Shown: positions 32,641 to 45,762, numbered from the stretch's first letter. The stretch: 64,000 nt of DNA from Mycoplasma seminis (GCF_030718845.1 NZ_CP132191.1:372001-436000); one strand, 5' to 3'. Numbers and translations: made by a program. Notes: generated by a model from the sequence alone, not told the origin.

Positions 32641-34528
32641 CCCGTGTTTCCAAGTTAATAAGGGTAAAAAAACGTGCAGTCCTTAATTTTAGGGCTGCAC
32701 AATTTTTAACATTTGAAATTACATAGAAAAATCGCTATTTAACAATTTAACTATGTAGTTATATAAATCAATTTCCTCTTTTATATCATCGTTATTTCAC
32801 ATTTTTTCTTCTGTTACAATACCATCAACTTTTTTATAATTGATATTTGCTGCTTTAATAGCACCGATTATTTGTTGTGTTGTTACTTTATCTAACACAC
32901 CAGTTAACATTTGTTGATTGTAGTTAACCTTTCAAGTTAAATAGTTTAAAACAACTAATGCTAAAAAACATATTGTTATATGACCGTAAACGTGTTCATC
33001 TTTTCTAACAAACATAGGTCTTGTTTCTAATGTAGATTTTAAATCTCTAAAATTATTCTCAATTCTTCATTGATTTTTGTATATTTCTAGAATTTCTCTA
33101 ATAGTTAAATCAAATCTTGTAGTTTCAAAAACCATATATCCATCCAGTTTTTGATCCTCGTGTACTTTTTCCATATCCATAACAAATCTTGATTGTTGAA
33201 TTTCTGTAAAAAACTTATATTTTTTATATGAAATCATACTTTTAGCAGTTGCGCTGCCGCTTTCATCTTTAACTTTATTAAATCTTTCGATGACTTCATT
33301 TCTTAGTTGAGCATCTCTTTTAGCTTTGTATTTATCATAAATTACTACTTGTCTTACTTTTATGGCTTTATTTTCTTTAGTTACATTTACTTGCTCTACT
33401 TCTTTGCATAATAAGCCATCTATATCTTTGTAATCTGTTTCACTTATAACGTATTCTTTAAATTTTTTGCTTTGTGCCTTTAATCTAACAGGGAAAATAT
33501 AATTTAGTCCATTATTTTTTAGAAATAGTTTGTTTTGATAATCATTCATCCCTTTATCTGCGATAACTGTTACATTTTTAAGATTATAAATTTCTCCTAA
33601 TTCATTAATTGTAGGTATTAAGGTTTTTGAATCAGCAACATTTCCTGGTAGCAATGCAAAATCTAAAGGAATTCCATTTCTATCCGTTACCATTCCAAGA
33701 ACAACTTGATCCTCTTTGAATTTTCCATCTTTTGAATATCCACTTCTTTTTAATGTATATTTTGATTTTAGGTTTTCATTTGTATTAACAAATGTTTCAA
33801 AATAAAGTGTTGTTGCATCCATGAATACTAAATTAACATCACGGTTGGTATATTCATGGATTTTTTCATTCATGTTTTTGATTAGTTTTTGCTTATTTTC
33901 TGCAACAAAATCTAAGAAATTATAAACTGTGGATTTTTGTATATCTAATTCATTTGAGTACTTATTTTTAGTCTTAAAGCTTCTAATAAAACTTTCTGGT
34001 TCTAAAATTCTTTTAGCTACTAGGAAATTGAAAATTTCTTCAGCTTGTTTTCTTTTCCGACATTTAAATTCTTAAATAAATCTATATCTTTTATAACTTG
34101 ATAAATCAATTCAATACCAATGTTATATGTTCCGATTTCTACTTTTGTAAGTTTAAAAGCTTCTGCTAATTTACTTTTAACATAATCTTTATCAGCATCT
34201 AGTGGTAACGAAGCCGCTAATTGCTTAATAATTTCCATCGCATCTTCATTTTGCTCCTGAAGTTTTGATAAATTACCAATACTAATGCTTCTTTCATACC
34301 CTTTACCATAACCACCTGATATTGCAAGGCTTACATAGTAATCATCTTTCTTTTTATTTTTTGTAACTAATCACTTTTTCATAGTTTTATTATATCATAA
34401 TTCTATGTAATTATGTAATAAAAAAGTAAAAAATTTTTTATTAAGTCTATAAGCTATTTATTTCATAAATAGATTTCTTAAAAGTTAAAAAAGAGAAATA
34501 AAAAGTGTCTCCAACTTGGAAACACAGG
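32641..34528 (-). mobile_element. IS1634-family insertion sequence, copy 2 (1,888 bp)
   Basis: Same 16-bp imperfect terminal inverted repeats as copy 1 (32641-32656 and 34513-34528) and same length. It is bracketed by 176-bp direct repeats of gapA sequence. It differs from copy 1 at scattered single bases but keeps the transposase open apart from one shared -1 shift. It points away from, and converges on, gapA. This copy looks competent to move if the frameshift is made by the ribosome. Confidence 0.92.
32719..34382 (-). CDS. IS1634-family transposase, needs a -1 frameshift (554 aa)
   Basis: ATG 34380-34382 opens MKKWLVTKNKKKDDYYV. The zero frame stops at TAG 34020-34022 after 121 residues. 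Slipping back one base at GGA-AAA-GAA (34052-34058) continues the protein, unbroken, to TAA at 32719. The main part has MDATTLYFETF and VTVIADKGMNDYQNKL (first two DDE Asp regions). YKNQWRIENNFRDLKSTLET carries the third catalytic Glu in the Y-x2-R-x3-E-x6-K form typical of IS4/IS1634. TGA is Trp in several places. The length fits IS1634-type transposases of about 530-560 aa. Whether the shift is programmed or a fixed lesion is not known. Confidence 0.8.
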
Positions 34529-34636
34529 AAGGAAACAGAAGACGGTGTAATGTACAAATTATTCTCATGATACGACAATGAAATGTCATACGTATCACAA
34601 CTTGTTAGAACTGTAGAACACTTTGCAAAATTATAA
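34529..34636 (+). pseudogene. Duplicated 3' fragment of gapA
   Basis: It encodes only the last 35 residues of GAPDH (from [20 protein letters not shown] to the stop) with no start or promoter, made by the IS target duplication. The gapA terminator copy follows at 34651-34676. Confidence 0.85.
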
Positions 34637-34704
34637 TAATTTCAAATAATAATAAGCCTTCTGGGCTTATTTTTTAATACAAAAACAGCACCTATAAATT
34701 ATAG
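34529..34704. repeat. Right copy of the 176-bp direct repeat
   Basis: Duplicate of 32465-32640, directly after the right inverted repeat of IS copy 2. The sequence beyond 34704 completes the hairpin that the left copy leaves cut in half. Confidence 0.9.
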
Positions 34705-34711
34705 GTACTGT
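34682..34711 (-). terminator. Terminator of the 2,724-aa surface-protein gene
   Basis: ACAGCACCTAT/ATAGGTACTGT stem (one mismatch), followed in the minus direction by TTTTTGTATT. IS copy 2 entered within this hairpin, but the duplication rebuilt it here. Confidence 0.7.
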
Positions 34712-34721
34712 CTTATAAAAT

Positions 34722-37700
34722 TTATTTCTTCTTGTTAAATACTAATATTGCTAATCCGGCTACATATGTTAAGGTGGATGCAATTGTTAAATATCCTCAT
34801 CAAGGCATATTTTGAGCCAATTGCTTAATGTTTGTTCTAAGAGATGTTTGAATTACTTTTGGAAGATTGCTGTATGTAGGAGATTTAAGAATTGATTTGA
34901 TATTTTGAACATCTTGTTTTGTAATATCTTTAATTGATTTACTTTGGATGTTAAAGTAATTATTATCTTTAAGTAAATTACTTAAATCTGAATAAATTGG
35001 TTGATTAAGATCTTGAAGTAATTGGTTCACCTTAGTTTCATCATTTTTATTTAATGAATCAACAAGTTGAATTGAGTTGTTTGCTAATTCTTTTTCAGCA
35101 TTTAGCTTATCATTGTATTGATTAATTAAATCTTGGTTTTTAGGATCGCTAGCTGGCTCAAGTGGTTTAATTGAACTAATTGCTGTTTGTAAATTATTTA
35201 AAGCTTCAAAGTATCCATCTGTATTGTAGCTTGAATTCATGAATGCTTTATAGCTATCAGCAAGTGATTTAAGTTTTAATAAAGCATCAATTAAATCTTT
35301 GTAATCAGTAACTTTGTTTTTATCAACCCCATTATCTAATACATTTTTATATTTATCTTGAAGGTTTGAAATATCATCGTCAGTTATTGTATTTGTGTCT
35401 TTGTCTAAGACATCTTTAATAGCTTTTGATAAGTCTCTAATTAACTCTTCTTTATTAACTTTCTTATTATTTTGATCTTGAGCAAGATCTAATATTTCTT
35501 TAGCTCTCTTATAAGTCATAGCTGCATTAAATTGAACCTTAATATTTTGCTTATCAGTATCTGATAGGTTGTTTAAAGGATCAAGGACAGAGTTAGCTCA
35601 TGAAATTTTATTTCCTTGTGCATCAATAAATTGATTGCTTGGGAATAATGCAATTTCATCTGCAATTGTAGCGAGTTTATTTAATTCATTAGCAAGTGAA
35701 GTTGTAACATTAGTATTTGTTGCACTTTGCGTTTTTAAGATATCTTCAGCTTGTGTAATTAATTTAGCTACAATTGTGTTTTGGCTATTGTATGCATTGT
35801 GCAATGCATCAGTGGTATTTGTAAATAAATTAGGGTTTGCAACTTTATTTGTAATTGCTTGATATTGCGCTTTTAAGCTATTAAGAAGTTTTGTGAATTC
35901 ATCTACACCATTTAAGCTTGCAACTGATTGCTTAAAGCTATTTAATAAATCAACTATTGCTTCAGGGTCATTATTACTTAAAACAATACCATCTTTCTTA
36001 TTTATTACTCTATTAACTTGTTTGAAATCTTGATCAAATTTTGTTTTAATATTTTGAGTTGCATATACATATGCAATTGAAGAAATAGGATTTGCTAATA
36101 ATTTAGGATCAAGTGAATTAGTGTATGCAATTAAATCTCCCATTGCTTGATTTAATTTTTGAATATTTGATAATAATTCAGTCAAGCTTTGAACTGAAAC
36201 GGCTGCAATAATGTTTGCTTTGCTTAAAGTACTTTGCGCATCATTTAAGTTAGTGTATGTAGTATCAAAGTTATTTAAGGCTAATTGTTTCATTTTTGCT
36301 AATGCAGCTAAATTATTAAGAGTTGTGGCTTCTTTATTATAAGTTGCCGCATCTGCAAGCGGTGTTTGATTTAATAAAGTTGTTGCTTTAGTTAATTCAG
36401 ATTTAACTTCATTAATTAATGTGAGGTTTTTAAGTGTTTCATTTACAAGTTTGGTTGCATTATCGATAGCGATAAGTAATTGATTTTTAGCAATATATTC
36501 ATTAAGTTTTGTTGTTAATGATTCAAATAATATTGCTGGATTATTATTTGAAACTGCAACAATACCTTTAGTTTCATCTGTTAAGCTAGTTATGTTGTTT
36601 ATTGCTTTTAATATTTCATTATTATCTTCGATATTTGATTTTTGTGTCGCTGCAATAATATCTTTAATATTTGCTAAAAAGTTTTCAAGTTGTTTTGAAA
36701 GCGATTTTACTGTTTGAGATGCTTCTGTGTATGTGATGTAAAGTTTGCTATAAGCTGGATAATTATTTAATCCATCCACTGCTTGTTGAATTGTAGTAGG
36801 GCTTTCATTTATTGTGTAATTTACAAGAGCATTATCTTTAACTAAAAGTTTATTTCATACATCAGTAATAGTTTTATCTCATTTTGTTGTATCGAGCTTA
36901 TTAGCAATCTTGAGTGCTTTAACAAGAGGCTCTTGGATTATAGCATTATCCAATTGATTATTTAAATCTATATTAGTTTGAGTGTTTTTGTTTCAAATAT
37001 CTTTGCTACTTGCATACTCAGCTGCATTAGCTTTAGGTAATAATTCTTTATCTTGAGATAATTGGGTATTAATTGTAGTGATAAATGCTGTTAATTTATC
37101 TGATTTATCATTTATTGTATTTACATTAGCTAAATTATTTTGCAATTTAATAGTTGAGTTAGCTAATTTCAAGATATCAACTTGCTTATTGATTTCCTCA
37201 ACAGTTTTACTATCTTTATTATCATAAACGTCTTGAGCGATTGCAATTAACGGTTTAATATCATTATTATTAGCTAAAGAGTTAGCTATATCAATTTGTT
37301 TTTTAAGTTCTTCTGCTGCATTTTTAATTTGTAATTTAGCATTAGAATTAATCTTATCAATAATTGCTTGTAATCTTTTTTCCGCACTAGAAATCTCACT
37401 ACTAATTGAAGGAACTTTACTTATAGCATCATTAGCTTGTACTAAAGCACCTTGAAGTTCTTTTAAGTCATCAGGATCGATTCCAGCCGGATTTTGTGCT
37501 AATGCATTACCTTGTAAAATTAAAAGATTTAAATTATTATTTTGTAATTCATTAAGCAATTTATTAATTTCATCTACATATTCATATATAAGACCTTTAT
37601 CAAGCACAACTTTCGAATAATCAATTGCTTGTTGTAGTTTTTCGGATTTTTCAGGAAGTTTAATTGCTTGAGTTCTTAATGCTGTTAAATAAGTTCTTTC

Positions 37701-40700
37701 AGCAGTGATTAATAATAAAATATTGTTATTAATTTCATAGGTGTAATCTTGTGCAGACAAATCATTATTCTTGAGATCTTGCAATAATTTTTGTGCTTTT
37801 TGTACTTGAGTATTAAAATTGTTTCATTGAATATCTGTACTTGGTTGAACATAGACTGTTTGGGCTTTTTGGATTGATTGACTATATTTTTCTAATGCGG
37901 TTAAATTTAATATTTTATAATTGATTGCTTTAAAATCATTAATATTGATATTTCCATTTATTTTTTCATTTGATAATTTTGTTTTTAAGTTAGATATAGC
38001 TTTAGTAAATTCATCAGAAGGATTCTTGATTAATTCAGCTTCTGCTATATTTCCTTGAATATCACGAATTAAATTATTCAATTCTTTAGCTTTTAAAGGA
38101 TCTACTGCTGAGAAAGAAGCTTTATAAAGTGGGTTTGATGGAATAGAAGATAAAGCTGCTGTTGTTTTTGAAGATTCAGGTGTTGCACCTTTATATAATC
38201 TAGAAAATTCACTTGGTAAATTTGTAAAACTAAATGTGTATTTAACTCTACTGTTAAATGCATCAATTTGTTGTTGTGATAAGTATGGATAATCAGAAGC
38301 TTTTAATGAAACTGTTTCAGAAGCTACTGAGATTAATTGAGCAATTTCAGCACCTCATAATTGAAGATACATGAATTTAGCCGGTAATCCCTCATATTTA
38401 ATAGTATCAAATGATACATTATAATTATTTTGACTATTAAATACGGTATCAAATGAAACATTAAATGCTGTTTTTGATTCAACTGATAATTGTTCTAAGC
38501 TATTTACATATTTTCTGAATTCTTCAATTATTTTATCATTTATAGCTTTGTAGTAGCTTGAATCGTTTTCAATCAAATAATTTTCCTTAGATGGAATTAA
38601 TGCTCTGAGATCATTAATTAGTTGAGGAGAAAACATTTCGGGAACAAACAATGATTTCATTTGACCTTGAATTACTTTTTCAACATAATTATTCAATGCT
38701 GCATATCTACCATTTAAACCTGAGAATAATTGTGTAGCTGTTTGAAGCAATTGTTCTGTTTTATCTGCATCATAAACAAATCATGTGTATTTTTGCGGTT
38801 GTAAACTTCACATATTTCTGAGTGCAGCTGGTGCATTGCTTTGCGCAGGTATTAATTTATCATTTAATGGATTGATATCAGTGAGTGTTTTTTCAAGTAC
38901 ACCTAAAATGGTTGGAATTAATGCTAAAGTATTTATGGAATCATCAGGTAATTCATTTGTGTTTCAAGTATCAAAGAATTCATTTCTTCTATCTGTGTTA
39001 TATAATGAGTAGAATTTTCCATTCTTAAAAATATTATCTGGTGAGTTTGGATCAAGATACTTATCAAATATTTGTGTTTTAAGAGATTTCATAGCACTTA
39101 TATTTCTAAGTACATTGATATCAATTTTTGATGTTGTATCAAAGAATGCGCTTTTAGCATTAAGTACTATGGCCGCAATACTTACTTTTGCATTCATCAT
39201 ACTTTGTAAGTATTGATTTAATCAATATCCCACTTGAGCATAATTAAGATTTTGATCTGAAGTAAGTAAAGCATATTTTTCTAATAATACTTCAAATATT
39301 CCACTTCATTTAGCTGAAATTCCAGAAATTTTATCCACACTATCAGCAGTATCTAATTCTTTTTTAAAGTTTTTCATTAAGAAATCAAAATACTTAGTAG
39401 CTGGATATTTGTTTGAAGGAGTTAAAAACTCATATTTTGAATTATTATTTGGATTTATTCCTTTTTGGAATGAATAATTATGATAAACAGAATCTAGTGT
39501 GGTATTTGGTATTACATATGCAATTGCATTATTTTGAAGTGAAATTGAAGGTAAATCTGGATGTAATCCATTTTGTAAATTAAGGCTTACTCCATCAATT
39601 TCACCTTTTTGCATTGCAATATTAGCAAGTTGTAAATTAGAACTAAATTTACCATCATATGTTTCATATGTATTGAGTAAGAAATCTGATGATTTAGAAT
39701 TTGCTAATTTAATAGCAAAATCAAAGTAATTTACAATTGCAGTAACACTAACAGCACGTTTAGGATAGTTTTCTAATAATCTAAGGCTTGGATCGAGACT
39801 TTGAATTGCATCTAATTCATTTAAGGCATTTGTTTTTCAAACATGTAAAATATCACTAAAAGCTGGATTATTAAGTTGAACAGCTAATTTATTAATATTA
39901 TTTCTAGCATCTTCAAAGTCAGTTATGATTGCTTGATATTTAGCTGCAACATCACTTGTGAGAGATTCATTAATGCTTTGAAGCTTACTAATTTCCATAT
40001 TTTGCTTATTTAAGACTGCGGTTTCTTTGATATAAGTATCATTTACTGAAGTAAGTGTATTTGATAATGCATCTAATGATTGTTTAAATGCATTATAAGT
40101 AGTAACAGCTTTACCTTTGTTGATTGCTGAATATAGTGTTTCTTGAGGCACTACTTTGTATTTATTATATTCTGCAAGTGATGTTGCATATTTAGTTGTG
40201 ATTTGATTAATTAATTGTACATATTGAATTAATTTATCCCTAGAATCAAGCAACATAAATGTATTTTGACCATATGAAGTAATTCTAGCACTACCTTGCA
40301 ACTTATCATTTGCTTGTTTTAATAAATCTTTTGTGGTAACTGGGTTATTATCAAAACTATTAAGTCCAGCTTGTGAAAGTTGATTATAAGCTGACATTAA
40401 GTTATCAACAGCTTGCTTAATTTTAATTGCTGTATTATTTTTATCTACAACTGTGTTGTGTGATAAATCAACATCTGGAATCATATTAGGGATATTTATA
40501 AACTCTTTATAAGCTTTTATAAATTCATCCCTTGTATTTACTCCATTAATTGTAGGTGCAAAAATCATATTAGCAATGTCTCTTACTAAACTATCACCAG
40601 GAAGTGAGCTTGAATATTTAGAATATAAAAGAATGTCTAAAATTCTTTGTTTTGTTCCATTGATTTCCACTACAGCATCAGGACTTTCAGGATTTTCTAA

Positions 40701-42896
40701 ATAACTTATAACTCCATTAACTCAATTAAATTGTTCAGAAACTTTTTTAGTATCATAATTAGCTTGTTTTAAATCATTTATTAATCCCATTCAGCTATTT
40801 TGTTTAAATAAGTCAACTAATTCACGTGAGTTTAAGCTTGAGTCATTGATTTTTGGATCTGATACATAGAGATTTTTGTTTCAATTATCATTAATTAATT
40901 GCATTAAGTATTCTTTTTGTGCTTTAGGTAATTCTTGATTTCTATAGGTTAGTTCATTAGGTTTATAAGCACCATTTGAAACATTGTTAGAGTTTCCTAA
41001 CTTAATGATTGATGTTTCTTCAGCTACTTGTTTTAAGGTTCATAGCTTTTGATTTCCATACATTTGTGTAGGTTTTGAAATTGAATAAAAGTCCATTACA
41101 CCATTTTGGTATAGTGAGTTTGGTACACTTGCTGTTCCACCTTTTGAATCAGCTGGATTTAAACTAATATATGTATCATTATAACTACTTAAATTATCGT
41201 TAACAAAGAAATCACTTGATTCTGGATTACTTCAAACCTTAACAAGTTTTAATTTATCAGGATTTGTAAGATCTTTATAACTTTTAATTTCTTTAGGTCA
41301 ATTTGCATAATTTGTATTAAATGTTAGGTTAATATCAAACTTGTTTGTACCTTTGTTATATGCTTTTTCCTTAGCAATAGATATTTCTTCTTCTGGAATA
41401 GTAGCTATAGTGGTACCATTTCATTGGAGTTCATATCCATAACCTGTAGGTAATTGATTTACAACATTTAATTCATTTGTTCCATAATTAGGAACTGTAT
41501 TCTCACTAATGTGAAGTTTGAATGTTCTAGCTTGTGTTCTTTCAAATGATTTAGAATATGAAACCACAAATGATGGATCTACTTCATCAAGGAAATTTGA
41601 TCCGTAAAATGCTGTAATACCTGAGGGTGAATCATCTTTAGCAACATATTGAGCTTGTTTAGTGACTGGATCATAAAAATTACTTTGATTTTCAATAGTA
41701 TCAAAATCAATAATTAATGTTGGAACATATTTACCTCAGTCATAATATTTTTGTAAAGCAGTCTTTACTTCACCATAAAATACCGTACCTACATTACTTG
41801 GTGATAATATTTCGGAAGAAGCATATGTTGAAAAATCGGAATCGTCTTTCAACTTATTGTTTAAGTATGGGTTAAAAAGTGATAAGTTAACTTTGTCACC
41901 TTGCTTAGAAATACCATCTAATAATCTTAAAGGTTCAACATTGTTACCAGTTGTATTATAAGTTCCAAAATGAAGTGTTCTAATTTCGTTTACACCTGGG
42001 AAACCTTCGTTTTCTTCATCAGCTGTAAATCCATCTTTGAAAATAATGTTTTGTTTCAAGAAATAATGATTATCATAAACTTTTTCATTTAGACTACCTT
42101 TTTCCATACCAATAACATCTTTATTTGCATAGGCATTTATAGCATCCTTATCATTAATAAAGAAATATGAGTTTCCATAGTTGTCATCCACACCTTTTTC
42201 CAATTTGTAATCATACGGTTTTCCACCTGAATCAGTACCATTTGTTTTAGTGTATTCTTGCATTTCTTGTCTTAAAACAGAAATGCGTAAAGAATTATTA
42301 GCTATTTGTAAATCTTTACTTAATGCAAATCCAAAATTAATACTTGGAGCAGTGTAATCTGGAATTTCAAAGTGAGTTTTAAATGTACCTGGATTATTAG
42401 TAAATGGGTTTTGAGGTAATCAATAGTTATTTAAAATAATTCTTCAACTTCTTTTGTTAGCAGTTGAGATTGCATATAAGTCATTTTGAGACTTAGGTGT
42501 AGTTTCGATAATGTAAGCACCTTGTTTATAATTTTCTGGATTAGCAATAATATTTGGTCCAGTATTATTATCAAAGTTAGAATATACATTAGAATATGCA
42601 CTATTACGTCCGGTAAAGAATCTTACACTTTCTTTTTGTTTTCCTGTGAATTGATAGTTGTTTGATGTTGGACTAATTTCAAAAAATGTTTCAGTATTGT
42701 TTGCTGAACCGCTTTTAACTAAATTAATAAATTTATTTTTTTCAAATGTACCACTGAATTCTTTATTCGAGCTTTCAAAGTCGTCTTGGGATGATGTTTC
42801 ATCTAAAGGCTGAGCAGAAATAGAGATTACTATAGGCAATGTGATCGCATTGACACTAGCGAGTGGTAAAATAATCTTTTTAAATGAATTGTTCAT
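34722..42896 (-). CDS. Giant surface protein with C-terminal membrane anchor (2,724 aa)
   Basis: One frame runs 8,175 bases when TGA is Trp; I checked the large gaps between TGA-delimited segments and found no TAA or TAG. The signal-like N-terminus is MNNSFKKIILPLASVNAITL with no lipobox Cys. About 700 residues of Asn/Gly/Ser-rich, probably beta-strand sequence follow. Long Ala/Leu/Asn-rich helical, three-helix-bundle-like segments then run over about residues 740-2690, resembling FIVAR-type or coiled-coil adhesin stalks. The C-terminus is a single membrane helix with a basic end (GYLTIASTLTYVAGLAILVF, then NKKK). Cys appears absent. It is probably a surface adhesin or nutrient-binding stalk; the ligand is unknown. 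Its terminator borders IS copy 2. Confidence 0.85.
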
Positions 42897-43049
42897 TTCC
42901 GTCTCCTTAGAATATTTTTTATCTACACTTTTATTTTAGCATTTTAAAAAATGCTATATCATAGGTATATTATGGGTAAAATGGAATTGTTTTCTTATTG
43001 AAAAAAAAAAAAAAACAAAAATAACTCAAAAATTGCGAGTTATTTAAGA
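42897..43049. other. Intergenic region upstream of the giant gene
   Basis: Holds the ribosome binding site (GGAGACGGAA before the ATG), an AT-rich promoter region, a 15-base A run near 43000-43015, and the terminator of the DUF2779 gene. Confidence 0.5.
43001..43044 (-). terminator. Terminator of the DUF2779 gene
   Basis: ATAACTC/GAGTTAT stem followed by TTTTTG and a run of about 15 T in the minus direction. Confidence 0.7.
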
Positions 43050-45497
43050 TTAATTTAGTTCTTGAATTTTAAGTTTTTTTGTGTTTTCATCCACATAATA
43101 TTTGAAGTTATTACATTGAATTTTATATTCAAAATCATCGATTTCTTTGAATTTTAATCTTGCTAAATACATGATTAATTCATATACCATAATCATTGCT
43201 TTAACATCGTTTTCACAATACATTTTAAGGGCTGGAACTGTGACTTCATTTCATAAGTTATCACCGATAAGTTGAGCATGTCTTTGCATTGCTTTTTCCA
43301 TAGCCATAGTACCTTTTTGAATTTCTAAATCTTTATATGGAGTTATTAATGTTTTAAGTTGTAATCCTAAGTGAGTTATGTATTTTTCTATCTTCTTAAT
43401 TGAATGGTAATACATTAAATAATTAATTGAAATTATATGCGAGGTATGAGCAGTTATTTCTTTAAATTCATCATATGTAATATCATCTTTTAGCGCTATG
43501 GTGTGGTTTTTTTCGTCATCTTCAAAGAAAACATAATCTTTTAAACTTACATCAGTGTGATTTGCTACATTATTTTCTGCTTTATACAATTTAAAGCAAT
43601 CAGCTAAATCGATTGTATGCGAATTTATATGGTTAACAATGTATTGAAATTCATTATATCCACCAGAAAAAATTTGATTAAATTGATTGATAAAATCTTG
43701 ATTTTTCTTTTGATAAAACTCTAATTCTACTAGCTTTAAAACCTCTTTATTTCTAGTATTTTCATAAGTTTTATTATAAACAACATAACCATCTGCTTTA
43801 TCACAATAAATGGTTTTAAACATCTTAACAATTTCAATTAATTGAATATTTTTAGTGTCAACCACAATATTTTCTTTTAGTATTTCTTGACCATTTTGAG
43901 TAAGGATAACTGATACTTGATTTATCACTTGATTATATGAAGGAACATTATCCAAAATTGGATATAAACTCATAAAACCTTCATAGTCATATCAGCAAAT
44001 TCTAGAGTCTTTTTTATGAATATTTTTAATAATATTTAATGCTTCAATATTGAAAAAACTAGTATTATTCTTTAATTTTTCAATTTTATTTAGCATCATT
44101 TCATAAGATTTCTTCTCATTTCCTCTAAATGCGTTACCTGAATAATAATCAAATTTATTACCAATTAAATAATTTAGCATTACACTTTTATCCATTGATT
44201 TAAAAAATTCTGGGAAATCAAAAATATTTTCTTCTTCAATTGGTAAATAATTGTTTGCAAGTCATTTGACAACTTTTGAATTATCATTTTCTAAATCTGT
44301 GACTGCATAAAAATACTTAATTGCATTGTAATTTCATTTAGTCTCATTATTGAATTCATAATATGCTTTAATCATTACATTTTTATAAAACTCAAAATCT
44401 TCTAAGACAAATATTTTTTCGTTTCCATCTTTAGCAATTTTGAATTTTAAAGGTATTTTTTTCTCAAGTAATTCTTCATATGAAATTTGACTTAGGTCAA
44501 ATTCTTCTAAATTTAATTCTTCTGCTTGTTTATTGTCAACTGCAACAGGGTTTTGAGTTATTAATCCAGTTTTAGCCGTTTTATAAAATGAATAGAAATC
44601 ATCTTTATTGTAATATCCATTTCTTGCAATTAATACAGCATCTCCCGTTCTTCTTAAAACAAAATCCATCATAATTAAAATTGGATCTGTTTTAGCTGCT
44701 GTAGATTTATTGATTGTTTTTGAAACATAAGCGGCTCTTGCTTCAAAGAATTCTACTTTATCTCTTTTTACATCTTTGTATGAAACATTAAGCGGATTAA
44801 TGATAATTTGACTGCAATCACTAAGCTGTATATCATTACGACTTAGGATTTTTTGTAAATATCAAAAATGGTAGTATTCATTATGTTTACTTCTAGCAAC
44901 ATAACCTAAAGTAACTATTTTTGCATTGTTTTTATCATATAAAAGCCCATCTGAACTAAAGTTAAATATTTTATCTTCTGTCTCAAATTGATAATTAAAA
45001 ATTGGATCAATTATCACTTGTACATTGGGGTTTTGGTAGGCTTCCAGTGTTTTTTTAACTTTTAATTCAAATGCATCCATTGGTCTAATAAATACAACTG
45101 ATTTAAGCGGAATATTGTACTTATTTAAATATCATTGGATAGCTTCTTTTTTATATCTTACATATTCATTTAGATTAATTGAAATATATGCATCAGATGT
45201 GTTTTCAAAATCAATTTCTTGAGTTATATTTGAAGCTACAATTTCATCATCTTTGATATCGAATAAGATATCTTCTTCATTAAAATCGGTATTAATTTCA
45301 AAATTTTCATCTTCTTCAGCCTCTTGAGCTTCAATAATTTGAGCTTTATGGTCTTCAGGTGACATACCTCATTTTAAAGCATATTGTTGCTCTAAAATTT
45401 TAGTTTGCATATCACTTGTGTTGTATATCATAGCTGGGTTGTTGTAGAATACTTTTTTGAAAGTATTTCACTTAATAATTACATTTTCTTTTTCCAT
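43050..45497 (-). CDS. DUF2779 protein, predicted DnaQ-like nuclease (815 aa)
   Basis: An N-terminal PD-(D/E)XK-like or linker region of about 480 residues includes a strongly acidic stretch (EAEEDENFEINTDFNEED). The DUF2779 domain follows. WYDYEGFMSLYPILDNVPSY gives the exonuclease motif D504-x-E506, and YCENDVKAM gives Y760-x-x-x-D764, the DEDDy third motif. Both support an RNase H-fold 3'-5' exonuclease. Mycoplasma relatives are named MAGa7180-family putative nucleases, as far as I recall. The substrate is unknown; nucleotide scavenging or defence are both possible. The ATG follows GGAGGAAAA. A terminator and a T run follow the gene. Confidence 0.75.
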
Positions 45498-45743
45498 TTT
45501 TCCTCCTTGTTTCTTGTTTTAATTTTACTTTTTAAATTTAGCAATTTTCAAAAAAATTAAAACTTTTTATTTTTGACTTTTATAACCTTAATATAGGGCT
45601 AAACATTAGCAAAAAGACAGGCATTTTGCTAATAATTTCCACATTTCCACATTTAGCCTATTTTTAAGGCTTTAAAAAAAGCAAATTTGCTAATTTTTTG
45701 CTAAAAAAATACCGCTTGAATTATATGTATACATATAAGCTCG
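45498..45743. promoter_or_regulatory. Upstream region with repeated TTTGCTAA motifs
   Basis: No gene. A perfect inverted repeat ATTAGCAAAA/TTTTGCTAAT lies at 45605-45633, and two more direct TTTGCTAA motifs lie at about 45685-45703. Tandem TTTCCACA repeats occur at 45637-45653. The region precedes the DUF2779 gene (minus) and, before the IS30 insertion, also the atp operon (plus). It may hold operators; no known regulator can be named. Confidence 0.4.
45720..45738. repeat. Left copy of a palindromic 19-bp repeat beside IS30
   Basis: ATTATATGTATACATATAA, whose last 18 bases are a perfect palindrome. The same 19 bases lie at 46996-47014 on the other side of the element, each about 5 bases outside the inverted repeat. 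Confidence 0.8.
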
Positions 45744-45762
45744 ATTGCAATATGCAGTGCAA

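Noticed and set aside
34722-42896. Degenerate, frameshifted surface-protein gene
   Set aside because: The breaks are TGA codons only; the frame is intact from the signal peptide to the membrane anchor.
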